From Streptomyces aurantiogriseus (lineage in GTDB: Bacteria; Actinomycetota; Actinomycetes; Streptomycetales; Streptomycetaceae): a stretch of DNA of 64,000 bases. The stretch lies in NCBI RefSeq assembly GCF_014649375.1, contig NZ_BMSX01000003.1, positions 186,001-250,000 on the forward strand. The letters are read 5' to 3'. A model generated the notes under the pieces. It worked only from the letters and a program-made list of their open reading frames with translations. It was not told the origin of the DNA and did no database searches. Shown piece by piece: positions 8,657 to 17,426 of the stretch (the stretch's first letter is position 1; each line of letters begins with the position of its first letter). The position numbers and the translations under genes were made by a program.

Positions 8657-10224
8657 CCGCCCAGAGCACGGACAGCGGCAAGCGGGCCATCCGGCGCGCA
8701 CTCGTCAGCGTCTATGACAAGACCGGGCTCGAGGAGCTCGCCCGCGGGCTGCACGAGGCCGGTGTCGCACTCGTCTCCACCGGGTCCACCGCCTCCCGTA
8801 TCGCCGCCGCCGGCGTCCCCGTCACCAAGGTCGAGGAGCTCACCGGCTTCCCCGAGTGCCTGGACGGCCGTGTCAAGACCCTCCACCCCAAGGTCCACGC
8901 CGGCATCCTCGCCGACCTGCGGCTCCCCGAGCACCAGCGCCAGCTGGAGGAGCTGGGCGTCGAGCCGTTCGACCTCGTCGTCGTCAACCTCTACCCGTTC
9001 CGCGAGACGGTCGCCTCCGGCGCCTCGCCCGACGAGTGCGTCGAGCAGATCGACATCGGCGGGCCGTCGATGGTGCGTGCCGCCGCCAAGAACCACCCGT
9101 CGGTCGCCGTGGTCACCAGCCCGGCGCGGTACGCCGACGTCCTCGCGGCGGTCGGCAACGGCGGCTTCGACCTCGACACCCGCAAGCGGCTGGCCGCCGA
9201 GGCCTTCCGGCACACGGCCGAGTACGACATCGCGGTCTCCTCCTGGTTCGCCTCCGTCTACGCCCCGGCCGACGACTCGCAGTTCCCGAGCTTCCTCGCC
9301 ACCAGCCTGGAGCGCGCGCACACCCTGCGCTACGGCGAGAACCCGCACCAGCCCGCCGCCCTCTACACCGCCGGCACGGGCGGTCTGGCGGAGGCCGAGC
9401 AGTTGCACGGCAAGGAGATGTCGTACAACAACTACACGGACACGGACGCCGCCCGCCGTGCCGCGTACGACCACGACGAGCCGGCTGTGGCGATCATCAA
9501 GCACGCCAACCCGTGCGGCATCGCGATCGGCGCGGACGTCGCCGAGGCGCACCGCAAGGCGCACGCCTGCGACCCGCTGTCCGCGTTCGGCGGCGTGATC
9601 GCCGTGAACCGGCCCGTCAGCAAGGAGATGGCCGAGCAGGTCGCGGAGATCTTCACCGAGGTCATCGTCGCGCCGGACTACGAGGAGGGGGCCCTGGAGG
9701 CCCTCACCAAGAAGAAGAACATCCGCGTGCTGCGCTGCCCCGACAGCCCCGCCCACCCCGTCGACGTCAAGCCGATCGACGGCGGCGCCCTGCTCCAGGT
9801 CGCCGACCGCCTCCAGGCCGACGGCGACGACCCCGCCAACTGGACCCTGGCGACCGGCGAGGCGCTCTCCGCCGACGAGCTGCGTGAGCTCGCCTTCGCC
9901 TGGAAGGCCTGCCGGGCCGTGAAGTCCAACGCCATCCTGCTCGCCAAGGACGGCGCCTCCGTCGGTGTCGGTATGGGCCAGGTCAACCGGGTCGACTCCG
10001 CGAAGCTGGCGGTCGAGCGGGCCGGTGCCGAGCGCGCGCAGGGGTCGTACGCGGCCTCCGACGCGTTCTTCCCCTTCCCGGACGGGCTGCAGATCCTGAT
10101 CGACGCCGGGGTGAAGGCCGTGGTCCAGCCCGGCGGGTCCGTCCGTGACGAGCTGGTCGTCGAGGCCGCTCAGAAGGCCGGTATCACGATGTACTTCACC
10201 GGGACTCGGCACTTCTTCCACTGA
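8653..10224 (+). CDS. purH: Bifunctional AICAR transformylase / IMP cyclohydrolase
   Basis: A 523-aa protein, full length for PurH. The N-terminal ~200 residues are the MGS-like IMP cyclohydrolase domain ([18 protein letters not shown], then STGSTA). The rest is the AICAR formyltransferase domain with the conserved KHANPCG segment. It performs the last two steps of de novo IMP synthesis using 10-formyl-THF, so it depends on FolD and GlyA activities encoded nearby. It starts with GTG 8653 overlapping the purN stop and is followed 17 bp downstream by a perfect 12-bp terminator stem. Confidence 0.97.
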   Translation: MTAQSTDSGKRAIRRALVSVYDKTGLEELARGLHEAGVALVSTGSTASRIAAAGVPVTKVEELTGFPECLDGRVKTLHPKVHAGILADLRLPEHQRQLEELGVEPFDLVVVNLYPFRETVASGASPDECVEQIDIGGPSMVRAAAKNHPSVAVVTSPARYADVLAAVGNGGFDLDTRKRLAAEAFRHTAEYDIAVSSWFASVYAPADDSQFPSFLATSLERAHTLRYGENPHQPAALYTAGTGGLAEAEQLHGKEMSYNNYTDTDAARRAAYDHDEPAVAIIKHANPCGIAIGADVAEAHRKAHACDPLSAFGGVIAVNRPVSKEMAEQVAEIFTEVIVAPDYEEGALEALTKKKNIRVLRCPDSPAHPVDVKPIDGGALLQVADRLQADGDDPANWTLATGEALSADELRELAFAWKACRAVKSNAILLAKDGASVGVGMGQVNRVDSAKLAVERAGAERAQGSYAASDAFFPFPDGLQILIDAGVKAVVQPGGSVRDELVVEAAQKAGITMYFTGTRHFFH

Positions 10225-10241
10225 GTCCGATGACGTGAGAG

Positions 10242-10271
10242 GGCCCGCCGACCGTCACCGGTCGGCGGGCC
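10242..10271 (+). terminator. purNH terminator
   Basis: A perfect 12-bp inverted repeat, GGCCCGCCGACC (10242-10253) and GGTCGGCGGGCC (10260-10271), with a 6-nt loop, starts 17 bp after the purH stop. There is no long T-run, as is usual in Streptomyces. It lies between convergent genes. Confidence 0.8.
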
Positions 10272-10353
10272 TCCGCGCTGTCTTGCGACGTCGGACGGTC
10301 AGCTCGCAGGTTTGAGTGTCATGAATCCTCCTCGTCCTCGTCTCGGAGGGCGC

Positions 10354-10938
10354 TCAGTCGCAGGTGTTGAGGTTGTATCCCGCGTACTTCGCGGTGCCGG
10401 TGTCCTTGTCACCGGTGCTGTAGAAGATGTAGTAGCCGTCGTCGGCGGTGCGGAGCAGGTCGAGGTCGTGCAGCGCGCCGTCGTACCGGACCCTGAGGTA
10501 CTCGCCGGAGGCCGTGCTGCCCGACACGTAGCGCAGCTTGCTGTCCGCGTAACCGAACGTGTTGGTGCCGACCTTTCCGTCGGCGTCGTTGAACGAGTCG
10601 GCCAGGCCCCAGCTGACCTGAAGCCTCTTGGTGGCGTGCTGCGTGTTGGACCCGAAGAGGCCGTCGGCGTCCGAGAGGTCGAAGTCCGTGCCGTCCGACT
10701 CGTTGGCGCCCTCGGCCCACAGGATCTGCTGCCACAGGCACGTGACGTTCGAGCTGTTGTACGACGACGTCGACAGGAGCCCCTCGTCGCCGAAGTCGTC
10801 CGTGTACGTGCCGGCGCCCCTGACGTACCCGTCGGACGCCGCCGCTGACGCCGGCGAGGCACTGATCGCCAGGGCGCCGGCGGCGAGTGCGGCGACGACT
10901 CCGGCGGCGAGGCGAGTGCGGGTCGTACGAAGGCTCAT
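10354..10938 (-). CDS. Secreted peptidoglycan-binding-like protein
   Basis: A 194-aa protein. The start is ATG 10938, preceded by GGGGAGGA at good spacing. Residues 1-33 form a Sec signal peptide: an Arg-rich n-region, the hydrophobic core VVAALAAGALAIS and a cleavage region ASPASAAAS. The mature part contains two PG_binding_1-like halves (CLWQQILWAEGA, then DADGLFGSNTQHATKRLQ, and DGKVGTNTFGYADSKL), followed by a beta-rich tail ending in Cys. Such domains bind peptidoglycan, so an envelope or secreted cell-wall role is likely. No catalytic domain is visible. It is convergent with purH. Confidence 0.8.
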   Translation of the reverse strand: MSLRTTRTRLAAGVVAALAAGALAISASPASAAASDGYVRGAGTYTDDFGDEGLLSTSSYNSSNVTCLWQQILWAEGANESDGTDFDLSDADGLFGSNTQHATKRLQVSWGLADSFNDADGKVGTNTFGYADSKLRYVSGSTASGEYLRVRYDGALHDLDLLRTADDGYYIFYSTGDKDTGTAKYAGYNLNTCD

Positions 10939-11014
10939 GAGGGTTCCTCCCCGTTGATGTGGTGCTTTGGCGTCTTGCCGTGACCATGCTGGGCGAGGGG
11001 AGGGAACGGGGGTA

Positions 11015-11046
11015 CCTATCACGTTTCAGGTATCAGATATCAGGTG
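11015..11046. promoter_or_regulatory. Operator-like repeated TATCA/CAGGTATC element
   Basis: This short AT-richer stretch upstream of the secreted protein gene contains the iterated pattern TATCACGTTTCAGGTATCAG followed by ATATCAGGTG. The word ATCAG occurs twice, CAGGT twice and TATCA three times. It sits about 80 bp 5' of the minus-strand start at 10938 and overlaps the stop of the ATPase fragment. It could be a regulator binding site. No regulator is assigned. Confidence 0.3.
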
Positions 11047-11171
11047 TGCGGCTCGCACCACACCGTTGTGCCGGCGGGCGTGAGCCATACACCCCAGCGG
11101 CGGGTGATTGCGTCGAGGAGCAGCAGGCCCCGGCCCGTTTCGTCGTCCCCGCCTGGTTCGCCTTCATCACC
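11040..11171 (-). pseudogene. C-terminal remnant of a His-kinase-like ATPase (anti-sigma type)
   Basis: Only about 40 residues remain, reading DDETGRGLLLLDAITRRWGV and ending TVWCEPHT. This is the typical C-terminal G2-box region of Streptomyces HATPase_c_2 proteins (compare the intact gene at 60042-60449, which has EEHGRGLHLVEHIAAAWGV and GKTVWALV). The N-terminal N-box and G1 motifs are absent upstream in any frame, so this is a truncated relic and not a gene. Confidence 0.6.
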
Positions 11172-11938
11172 TCCCTGAAGGCGTAGCCCGAGCCGCCCCC
11201 CCCAAGACCAGCAGGGCGTTGGGCCTGGCGATGACGGAGTTGTCGCGCGGGCCTGTCTCATTGAGCCGGGGCACCGTCTCGGTCGCGAAGGCCACCCCAG
11301 GATCGCCGTCGCCGAGCCGGACGACCCGGGTGTTCTGTGGGTCGTTGTAGCTGTTCAGCGCGAGCATTCCGTCGCGGTGCGGGAAGACGAAGCCGCTGCG
11401 CAGGGGCGCGGGCTGGTGCCTTCGCGGATCGTCTGGGCGTATCCCGCCCAGCGTTGCCACACCGCCCTGGTGTCGTCGTAGGCGTCACCGAGGCGGAGGG
11501 CCGGACCACGGGCGGCGCCGCGGGGCGAGGGGGACGCACAGCAGCGTCAGCGCCGGGGGAGCGGTGGGACGCAGCTCCACCTCCCGGAACGGGCCCGCGT
11601 CGGCCGGGCCGTGCCAGGTCAGATACCGCACCAGGCCGACGACCCCCGCCGACGCCGCCAGCACGACCGCCGCGACCGCTCCGCCTCCCGGCCGACGGCA
11701 CCAGGACGACGGACGCGCAGGCCGCCGTCGCCCGCGCGAACCAAGGTGCCGTGCCGAAGTCGTCGGACTGCGGGCCGGGCAGCACGAACGTGAGGGGAAA
11801 CGCGGCGCACCACGTGAGCACGGCCGCACAGCCCAGCGCGAGCGCGAGGCCGGGCCGCGCGGCGATCGGTTCCCGTTCGTGCCCGGCCAGAGCGCCCCCC
11901 CGTATGGCTGACTCCCCGGTGCGTTCATTCTGGGGCAA
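11167..11938 (-). pseudogene. Frameshifted remnant of a membrane protein gene
   Basis: Protein-like sequence moves through three minus-strand frames. It runs 11938 to about 11740 (hydrophobic LALALGCAAVLTWCAAFPLT), then about 11700-11485 in a second frame (GAVAAVVLAASAGVVGLVRY, then HGPADAGPF), then about 11460-11167 in a third (SGFVFPHRDGMLALNSY, then ATETVPRLNETGPRDNSVIA). The fragments run in order and look like one protein with two N-terminal membrane helices and an extracytoplasmic domain, broken by at least two frameshifts. I do not recognise the family. Assembly errors in a GC-rich stretch are an alternative. Confidence 0.5.
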
Positions 11939-11953
11939 CGGCGGACGGTCCGC

Positions 11954-13402
11954 TCAGGGCGATGGATCCTGTGACTTTTCAGGTTCTGTCGAAGGTGTTC
12001 GGTCGCCGCTGTCGCCACAGTGCTCGATGAGCCGGTGGGACAGGGGTGCGTAGGTGCCCGCCAGATTGCCCTGGGCGTGCTGGCTCGTGCAGCCGGTCCG
12101 CATACGGGAGTTGGGGCGGGTGATGTCCTCGCCGACGGGGGTGTAGTCGCGGCCCCGGAAGTAGGCGACGCCGCCCAGGCCCGTCGACTCGTCGCCGTTG
12201 TAGAAGATCGATCTCACCGGACGGTCGGCGGTCCACATGCAGGTTTCCCTCCCCGACAGCCAGTCGGGGTCGTCCCCCTCCCAGGCGCACATGTCGCCGT
12301 TGCCGTTCTGCTCGCTGAAGAAGCAGACGGATCTGAACGGGCAGCGGTGATAGCCGTACGACGGCCCGTCGTCCCGCATGATCGCGTACGTCACCGTCAC
12401 GGCCCCCGCCAGGAGCGCCGCGGCGACGGCGGTCACCAGGGCGGGGCGGCGCCACCTGCGCGGGCGCAGGCGCGGCAGGCGGGCGGAGCCGGTGACGCCC
12501 GCGGCCTCCTCCACGCGGCGCAGGAGCGTGACCGTGTCGTGCGCGGCCCGCTGCTGATGGGTGGGGGACAGACAGTCGGCGATGATCTGCTGCCAGACGG
12601 CGGGAAGCCGGGGCGAGAGACGGAGTTCCTCGGCGCCCCGGGCGTAGCGCATCGCCGCGTCGGCTCGGGCCTCGGTCGTGGAGCCCGGCAGCGGGTACGT
12701 GCCGGTGAGGACCACGTGCGCCAGGACCCCGTAGGCCCAGATGTCGGCGGTGGGGCGGATGCGGGTGCCGCGTTCGCTGACCTCGGGCCAGAGCAGCTCG
12801 GGTGGGGTGTAGTCGGGGGTGGCGAAGACGGGGGAGTAGGCGTGGGTGCCTTCGAGTTCGGCGGCCGTGTTGAAGTCGGCCAGGCGTACCGAACCGTCCT
12901 TCATCAGCAGGACGTTGCCGGGCTTGAGGTCGCCGTGAACCCAGCCGGCGTGGTGCAACTGGTTCAGGCCCTCGCAGATCTGGGCGAGCAGCGCGGGGCC
13001 GGAGGCGGGGGCCGGGGCCTGGTCGAGCAGGATGTCCAGGGAACCTTCGGCCCGCTCCAGGACGAGGACGGTGGCGCCGTCGAGTTCGGGGTGATCCGGG
13101 TCTTCGACGGTGAGGGCCTCGTGCATGCGGATCAGCCGGGGTGCGCGCAGCCGTTTGAGCAACTCGACCTCGCGCTCGGCCAGTTCACGCAGGTGGTGCA
13201 GTTGGCGCGGAGTGCGTGTGCCCGTCGGCAGGAACTTCAGCGCCGCACTCGGCGGCAGTTCGGCGCCGGGCAGCGTGTTCCTGGCCGCGTAGACGGTCGC
13301 GAACGCGCCGGACGCGAGGGGCTCGCGCACCTCCCAGCGGCCGACCCGGTAGCCCTTCGGTACGGGGACGGCGTACGGCTGCCCGTGCGTGGACCCGGTC
13401 AT
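11954..13402 (-). CDS. Transmembrane Ser/Thr protein kinase with extracellular peptidase-inhibitor I36-like domain
   Basis: A 482-aa protein. Residues ~20-290 are a Hanks-type kinase: Gly-rich loop LASGAFATVY (29-38), Lys56 in AALKFL, catalytic segment VHGDLKPGNVLL (155-166) and DFN at 176-178. Two canonical positions differ: HGD replaces HRD (non-RD type) and DFN replaces DFG. A basic stretch and one membrane helix (LVTAVAAALLAGAVTV, ~325-345) lead to a Cys-rich extracellular region starting CPFRSVCFFSEQNGNGDMC, which resembles peptidase inhibitor family I36. No PASTA repeats are present. It starts at ATG 13402 overlapping the FHA gene stop by 4 bp (ATGA), so the FHA protein is a likely partner or substrate. 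Confidence 0.85.
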   Translation of the reverse strand: MTGSTHGQPYAVPVPKGYRVGRWEVREPLASGAFATVYAARNTLPGAELPPSAALKFLPTGTRTPRQLHHLRELAEREVELLKRLRAPRLIRMHEALTVEDPDHPELDGATVLVLERAEGSLDILLDQAPAPASGPALLAQICEGLNQLHHAGWVHGDLKPGNVLLMKDGSVRLADFNTAAELEGTHAYSPVFATPDYTPPELLWPEVSERGTRIRPTADIWAYGVLAHVVLTGTYPLPGSTTEARADAAMRYARGAEELRLSPRLPAVWQQIIADCLSPTHQQRAAHDTVTLLRRVEEAAGVTGSARLPRLRPRRWRRPALVTAVAAALLAGAVTVTYAIMRDDGPSYGYHRCPFRSVCFFSEQNGNGDMCAWEGDDPDWLSGRETCMWTADRPVRSIFYNGDESTGLGGVAYFRGRDYTPVGEDITRPNSRMRTGCTSQHAQGNLAGTYAPLSHRLIEHCGDSGDRTPSTEPEKSQDPSP

Positions 13403-14157
13403 GACACCGCCTTGCTGGGCACGGGGGCGGTGAGCAGCAGCAGGTCCTCCTCGCGTACGAGGTCGAAGCGGAGGGCCAGCGAGACCAGGGACTCCTTCTT
13501 GCCGTTGAGGCGCTGGCCGGGTACCGGGGTGTCCGGGCCGGGTCTGAGACGGAGCTTGACGGCCAGGTAGTCGATGTTCCAGGAGACGGCGGAGCGGCTG
13601 GCGGCGGGCCAGGAGGGACGCAGCCGCTCGACCACCTCGTCGACGGTGGGCAGCGGGGCGTGTGGCGCACGGCGCAGACGGGGCTCGCACAGGGCGGCCA
13701 GTACGGCGAAATACCGTTTGGTGCGGTCGAGCGCGAACGCCGGGGCCGTGGCGGCGCCGGGAGCCCCCGGGCCGGCGGCGCGGGCGCGGAAGCCGTGGCA
13801 CGGCGCCCACACGTCGAAGCTGAGCAGGTCGCCGGCGGCGGGCAGGACCACCCGGGAGAACTCGAACGGGATGGGCGCGTCCTGGCGGCCGGGAGCGACC
13901 TTGACGTGCTCGCCCGCCCCTTCGGGGTTCTCCACCACGTAGGTCTGATGGGCGCTGTGGTTGCTCAGTATCCAGAACGCGCGATGTGCGGTGATCTCCC
14001 CGGCCACCCGGGACACCCCGTCGTGCGCGATCACCAGGTCGTTGCCCGGCGTGGTCCGGCCGAACGCGAGTCGCTCGCCCGGACCGATCCGCAGATGACT
14101 GCCGGGCCCTTCGCAGTCCGGCGGTACGACGATGATGCTGTGCATCGACACGGCCAT
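13399..14157 (-). CDS. FHA-domain protein with C-terminal winged-helix-like region
   Basis: About 252 aa. Residues ~20-115 form a forkhead-associated domain: GERLAFGRTTPGNDLVIAHD contains the R and the Gly/Asn phosphothreonine-pocket pattern, followed by VSRVAGEI and ILSNHS with the Asn-His/Ser motif. After an Ala/Gly linker, ~145-250 reads like a DNA-binding or effector region (PLPTVDEVVERLRPSWPAA, then SLALRFDLVREEDLLLL), seen in other Streptomyces FHA proteins. A GGGGGAGG ribosome site is only 3 nt from ATG 14157 but 9 nt from GTG 14151, so the start may be two codons in. It is translationally coupled to the kinase that follows. It probably binds phosphorylated kinase. Confidence 0.85.
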   Translation of the reverse strand: MAVSMHSIIVVPPDCEGPGSHLRIGPGERLAFGRTTPGNDLVIAHDGVSRVAGEITAHRAFWILSNHSAHQTYVVENPEGAGEHVKVAPGRQDAPIPFEFSRVVLPAAGDLLSFDVWAPCHGFRARAAGPGAPGAATAPAFALDRTKRYFAVLAALCEPRLRRAPHAPLPTVDEVVERLRPSWPAASRSAVSWNIDYLAVKLRLRPGPDTPVPGQRLNGKKESLVSLALRFDLVREEDLLLLTAPVPSKAVS

Positions 14158-14330
14158 CGGCCTCCCCCCTGGTCCGACGAGTCAGAGTAAGGGCTTGCTC
14201 CCCTGACTCCCGTGCCTTTGCCCGGCATGTCGGACCGGAAGGGAGGCGTCACCGCACACCGTTCACGGAGTATTAAGTTCCTGTTTGCAGAAAGTTCTCC
14301 TGGAGGCCGGTCGGGGTTGTGTGGGCCGGA

Positions 14331-14999
14331 TCAGTAACGCGGGCGGCGGAACCAGTCCGCCGTGGCGCGCTTCGCCGAGAAGACGATCAGCAGGACGGCG
14401 ACGGCGATGATGATCAGGCCGAGCCCCCAGGCCGCGATCATGAAGATGCCGGTGACGATCGCGAACGAGCCGTAGACGATCGAGCACACACGCACGCCGT
14501 TGCCGCCCTTGGCGTACTGGAGCAGCAGCACCACGCCGAGGATCGTGAACACGGTGGCCAGGCACAGGAAGAAGACGACGACGCCCTTGCCGAGGTCGGC
14601 GAACCGCTCCGCGTCCGGGTCGCCGGTCACCCCCGCCTCGACCATCTCCTCGTCCCACCGGGACAGGACCCAGAGGTAGGAGCCCGCGACGATCGCGTGG
14701 GCCAGGGCGATGACGCCCAGCAGGATCCGAGCGGCGCGGGTGATGCCCGGCATCGTCAGCGGGCCGCCCGGGTAGCCGCCCTGGAACTGCGGGTCGCCCG
14801 GGTACTGCGGATACGGCTGCTGCCCGTACTGCTGCTGCGGGTAGGGCGGGGCCTGCGGGACGCCGTAGCCCTGCGGCGGAGCGCCGGGCGGCGGGCCCTG
14901 CTGCGGGTAGCCGTAGCCGGGGCCGGCCGGGGGTTGCTGGGGGGCCGGGGGCTGCTGGGGCGGCGGCCCGTAGGGGTTGTTCGGCTCGCCGAAACTCAT
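14331..14999 (-). CDS. Pro/Gln/Gly-rich tetraspan membrane protein
   Basis: A 222-aa protein. The N-terminal ~75 residues are Pro/Gln/Tyr/Gly-rich ([20 protein letters not shown] type). Four hydrophobic helices follow: [61 protein letters not shown] and [16 protein letters not shown]. It ends with a basic aromatic tail. This architecture is common in actinobacterial membrane proteins of unknown role. ATG 14999 has a good GGAGGAAGGA ribosome site. It is divergent from folD. Confidence 0.8.
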   Translation of the reverse strand: MSFGEPNNPYGPPPQQPPAPQQPPAGPGYGYPQQGPPPGAPPQGYGVPQAPPYPQQQYGQQPYPQYPGDPQFQGGYPGGPLTMPGITRAARILLGVIALAHAIVAGSYLWVLSRWDEEMVEAGVTGDPDAERFADLGKGVVVFFLCLATVFTILGVVLLLQYAKGGNGVRVCSIVYGSFAIVTGIFMIAAWGLGLIIIAVAVLLIVFSAKRATADWFRRPRY

Positions 15000-15285
15000 G
15001 GCGGTCCTTCCTCCGTGTGCACTCGGGTGCGGGGACGACGCGCGGCACGGTGCGGAGGAAGTTGTTACAGATGCGGTCCGTCCCCCCGGTACTGCCCGCG
15101 GCACTGTGCGTCAATCGTTCTGCAGTGGCTGGTTTGTTGTCCAGCCGCATTCCGCAGGAAGTTGTGCAAGTGCAACCTCGTCGATCATGTCCGGAAACGA
15201 TCAGCGGGCCGGGGAGGGGAAGGGCCCCTCGCTGCCGGGTCACCCGGATTGGAACCGGGAGGCCGTCATCCGGGAGGATGGGACC

Positions 15286-16140
15286 ATGACCGCCCAGATT
15301 CTCGATGGCAAGGCCACCGCAGCCGAGATCAAGTCGGATCTGACCGCCCGCGTGGCGGCGCTGAAGGAGAAGGGCGTCACGCCCGGCCTCGGCACGATCC
15401 TCGTCGGGGACGATCCCGGCAGCCAGAAGTACGTCGCCGGCAAGCACCGCGACTGCGCCGAGGTCGGCATCGCCTCCATCCAGCGGGAACTGCCCGGCAC
15501 GGCCACGCAGGAGGAGATCGAGGCGGTCGTACGGGAGCTGAACGAGGATCCGGCCTGCACCGGTTACATCGTCCAGCTGCCGCTCCCGAAGGGCATCGAC
15601 GAGAACCGCGTCCTGGAGCTCATGGATCCGGCCAAGGACGCCGACGGGCTGCACCCGATGAACCTCGGGCGGCTGGTCCTCAACGAGCCCGCGCCCCTGC
15701 CCTGCACGCCCAACGGCGTGCTCACGCTCCTGCGCCGCCACGGCGTCGAGATCAAGGGCGCCGAGGTCGTGGTCGTCGGCCGTGGCGTGACCATCGGGCG
15801 CTCGATGCCGCTGCTGCTGACCCGGCGCAGCGAGAACGCCACGGTGACCCAGTGCCACACGGGCACCCGGGACCTCTCCGCGCACCTGAAGCGGGCGGAC
15901 ATCATCGTCGCCGCCGCCGGTTCGGCCCATCTGGTCCGGGCCGAGGACGTCAAGCCGGGCGCGGCCGTCCTCGACGTCGGCGTCTCCCGCAACGCCGAGG
16001 GGAAGATCGTGGGCGACGTCCACCCGGACGTCCGCGAGGTCGCCGGCTGGATCTCCCCCAACCCGGGCGGGGTCGGCCCGATGACCCGGGCGCAACTGCT
16101 CGTCAACGTGGTCGAGGCGGCGGAGCGCAGTGTCGGCTGA
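15286..16140 (+). CDS. folD: Methylenetetrahydrofolate dehydrogenase / methenyltetrahydrofolate cyclohydrolase
   Basis: A 284-aa protein, standard FolD length. It interconverts 5,10-methylene-THF, 5,10-methenyl-THF and 10-formyl-THF with NADP, feeding PurN and PurH. Motifs are [18 protein letters not shown] with the catalytic Lys/Tyr region, the family signature PCTPNGVL, and the NADP loop [17 protein letters not shown]. The C-terminus has the conserved [14 protein letters not shown]. The start is ATG 15286 with GGGAGG at 8 nt. The 286-bp gap upstream (15000-15285) shows only a direct repeat GGAAGTTGT and no gene. It overlaps the DUF3017 gene by 11 bp. Confidence 0.96.
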   Translation: MTAQILDGKATAAEIKSDLTARVAALKEKGVTPGLGTILVGDDPGSQKYVAGKHRDCAEVGIASIQRELPGTATQEEIEAVVRELNEDPACTGYIVQLPLPKGIDENRVLELMDPAKDADGLHPMNLGRLVLNEPAPLPCTPNGVLTLLRRHGVEIKGAEVVVVGRGVTIGRSMPLLLTRRSENATVTQCHTGTRDLSAHLKRADIIVAAAGSAHLVRAEDVKPGAAVLDVGVSRNAEGKIVGDVHPDVREVAGWISPNPGGVGPMTRAQLLVNVVEAAERSVG

Positions 16141-16639
16141 GCCCCGGGACACCCCCGGCGAAACCGAGGACGTCAAGAACATCGACGACATCGACGACAT
16201 CGAGGTACGCGACCCCGTCAGCGCGCCCGACGCCGACGGCGTGCCGCGGCGCACCACGCGCCGCTTCCCGCTGTTCACCCGGGACACCGCGCGCCCCGAG
16301 GGCGGCGGCCGCGCCGCGCCCGGCGACGCCCCGGCGCCGGCCCGGCAGTGGCCGATAATCGCCGTCCTGGGCCTGGTCGCGCTCGGTCTGCTGCTGACCA
16401 CGTTCGACCAGTTCCGGATCGGCACGATCCTCATCGGCGTGGCCCTGCTCGGTGGTGCGGTCCTGCGCTGGCTGCTGCCCGGCGTCGGCATGCTCGCCGT
16501 CCGCTCCCGCTTCACCGACATCGCGACCTACGGCGTGCTGGGCGCGGCGATCGTCCTGCTGGCGCTGATGGCCCAGCCGAATCCGTGGCTGCAGATCCCG
16601 TTCCTGAAGGACACCCTGCACTTCACGGTCGACAGCTGA
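16130..16639 (+). CDS. DUF3017 membrane protein
   Basis: A 169-aa protein. The first ~70 residues are charged and disordered, with a short Asp/Ile repeat encoded by iterated ATCGACGAC (16178-16204). Three hydrophobic helices follow ([52 protein letters not shown]). DUF3017 proteins are regularly encoded just after folD in Streptomyces and their role is unknown. GTG 16130 overlaps the end of folD by 11 bp, so translation is probably coupled. Confidence 0.85.
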   Translation: MSAEPRDTPGETEDVKNIDDIDDIEVRDPVSAPDADGVPRRTTRRFPLFTRDTARPEGGGRAAPGDAPAPARQWPIIAVLGLVALGLLLTTFDQFRIGTILIGVALLGGAVLRWLLPGVGMLAVRSRFTDIATYGVLGAAIVLLALMAQPNPWLQIPFLKDTLHFTVDS

Positions 16640-16664
16640 CCCTGTGGCGAAGCCACACACGTAC

Positions 16665-16702
16665 GGCGGCCCGTCCTCTCCCCCGAGCCAGGACGGGCCG
16701 CC
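16665..16702 (+). terminator. folD-DUF3017 operon terminator
   Basis: A perfect 13-bp stem, GGCGGCCCGTCCT (16665-16677) and AGGACGGGCCGCC (16690-16702), with a 12-nt loop, starts 26 bp after the DUF3017 stop. Confidence 0.8.
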
Positions 16703-16897
16703 GACGCGTTCCACGCTCCCGCACGGTCGGCGGGCTGTTCAACGGCTGTCCGTGCGCTGTGGCACAGCGGTGACCGTTCCGCCACCGTGTGCGCGCCCCG
16801 CCACAGTCCCCGCCGGTCCGGGAACCGTCCGCCGCGCGGACGTCGTCCCTTGAGCGGACCGAAGGCGTGGGCCCGTGGATCGAAGGGGAGCTGGGCG

Positions 16898-17380
16898 ATG
16901 AGCACGTGGCAGCCGCTGCCGGACGATCTGCCGTCGGAGGTACGGCACTTCGTGGAGCAGTTGCGGCAGCTGAAGGACGGCACCGGCCTCAGCCTGGCCG
17001 CGCTCGGCGCCCGCACCGCGTACAGCAAGTCCTCGTGGCAGCGCTACCTCAACGCCGTGCAGCCACCGCCCCGGCAGGCCGTCGCCGCGCTGTGCCGGGT
17101 CGCGGGCCTCGCCGGCGCGGACGCCGAACGCCACTGCGTGCGCTGGGAACTGGCCGTGGAGGCCTGGCCCCGGCCGGCACCGCCGCCGACGGACGCGGGG
17201 GCCGCGGGGGCGGCGGGGGACACCGCCGAGTACGAGGACGACCCCACGCTCCCCTGGTGGGAGCGTCTGGAGGAACCACCGCCCCGGCCGGCCGCCGGAC
17301 GACGCCTCCTCCTCTCTGCGGTCCTGCTCCTGCTCGTCCTGCTGGTCGCCGCGGTGGGGGGAGCCGTGGCGTTCGGCTGA
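16898..17380 (+). CDS. XRE-type HTH protein with C-terminal transmembrane helix
   Basis: A 160-aa protein. Residues ~1-85 hold an XRE helix-turn-helix of the Streptomyces type (FVEQLRQLKDGTGLSLAALG, then YSKSSWQRYLN). A proline/alanine-rich acidic linker follows, and the protein ends in a single membrane helix (LLLSAVLLLLVLLVAAVGG) with almost nothing beyond it, giving a tail-anchored topology with the DNA-binding domain inside. ATG 16898 has GGGGAG at 7 nt. It is closely related to the next gene and probably arose by tandem duplication. It lacks the extracellular DUF2690-like domain found there. Confidence 0.8.
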   Translation: MSTWQPLPDDLPSEVRHFVEQLRQLKDGTGLSLAALGARTAYSKSSWQRYLNAVQPPPRQAVAALCRVAGLAGADAERHCVRWELAVEAWPRPAPPPTDAGAAGAAGDTAEYEDDPTLPWWERLEEPPPRPAAGRRLLLSAVLLLLVLLVAAVGGAVAFG

Positions 17381-17426
17381 GCGCTAACGTGGCCAACAGG
17401 GGACACGGTGGAGGAAGGGGGGATCG

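Noticed and set aside
8620..10221. Long minus-strand open frame opposite purH
   Set aside because: Shadow of purH; composition is typical of antisense translation and it has no ribosome site.
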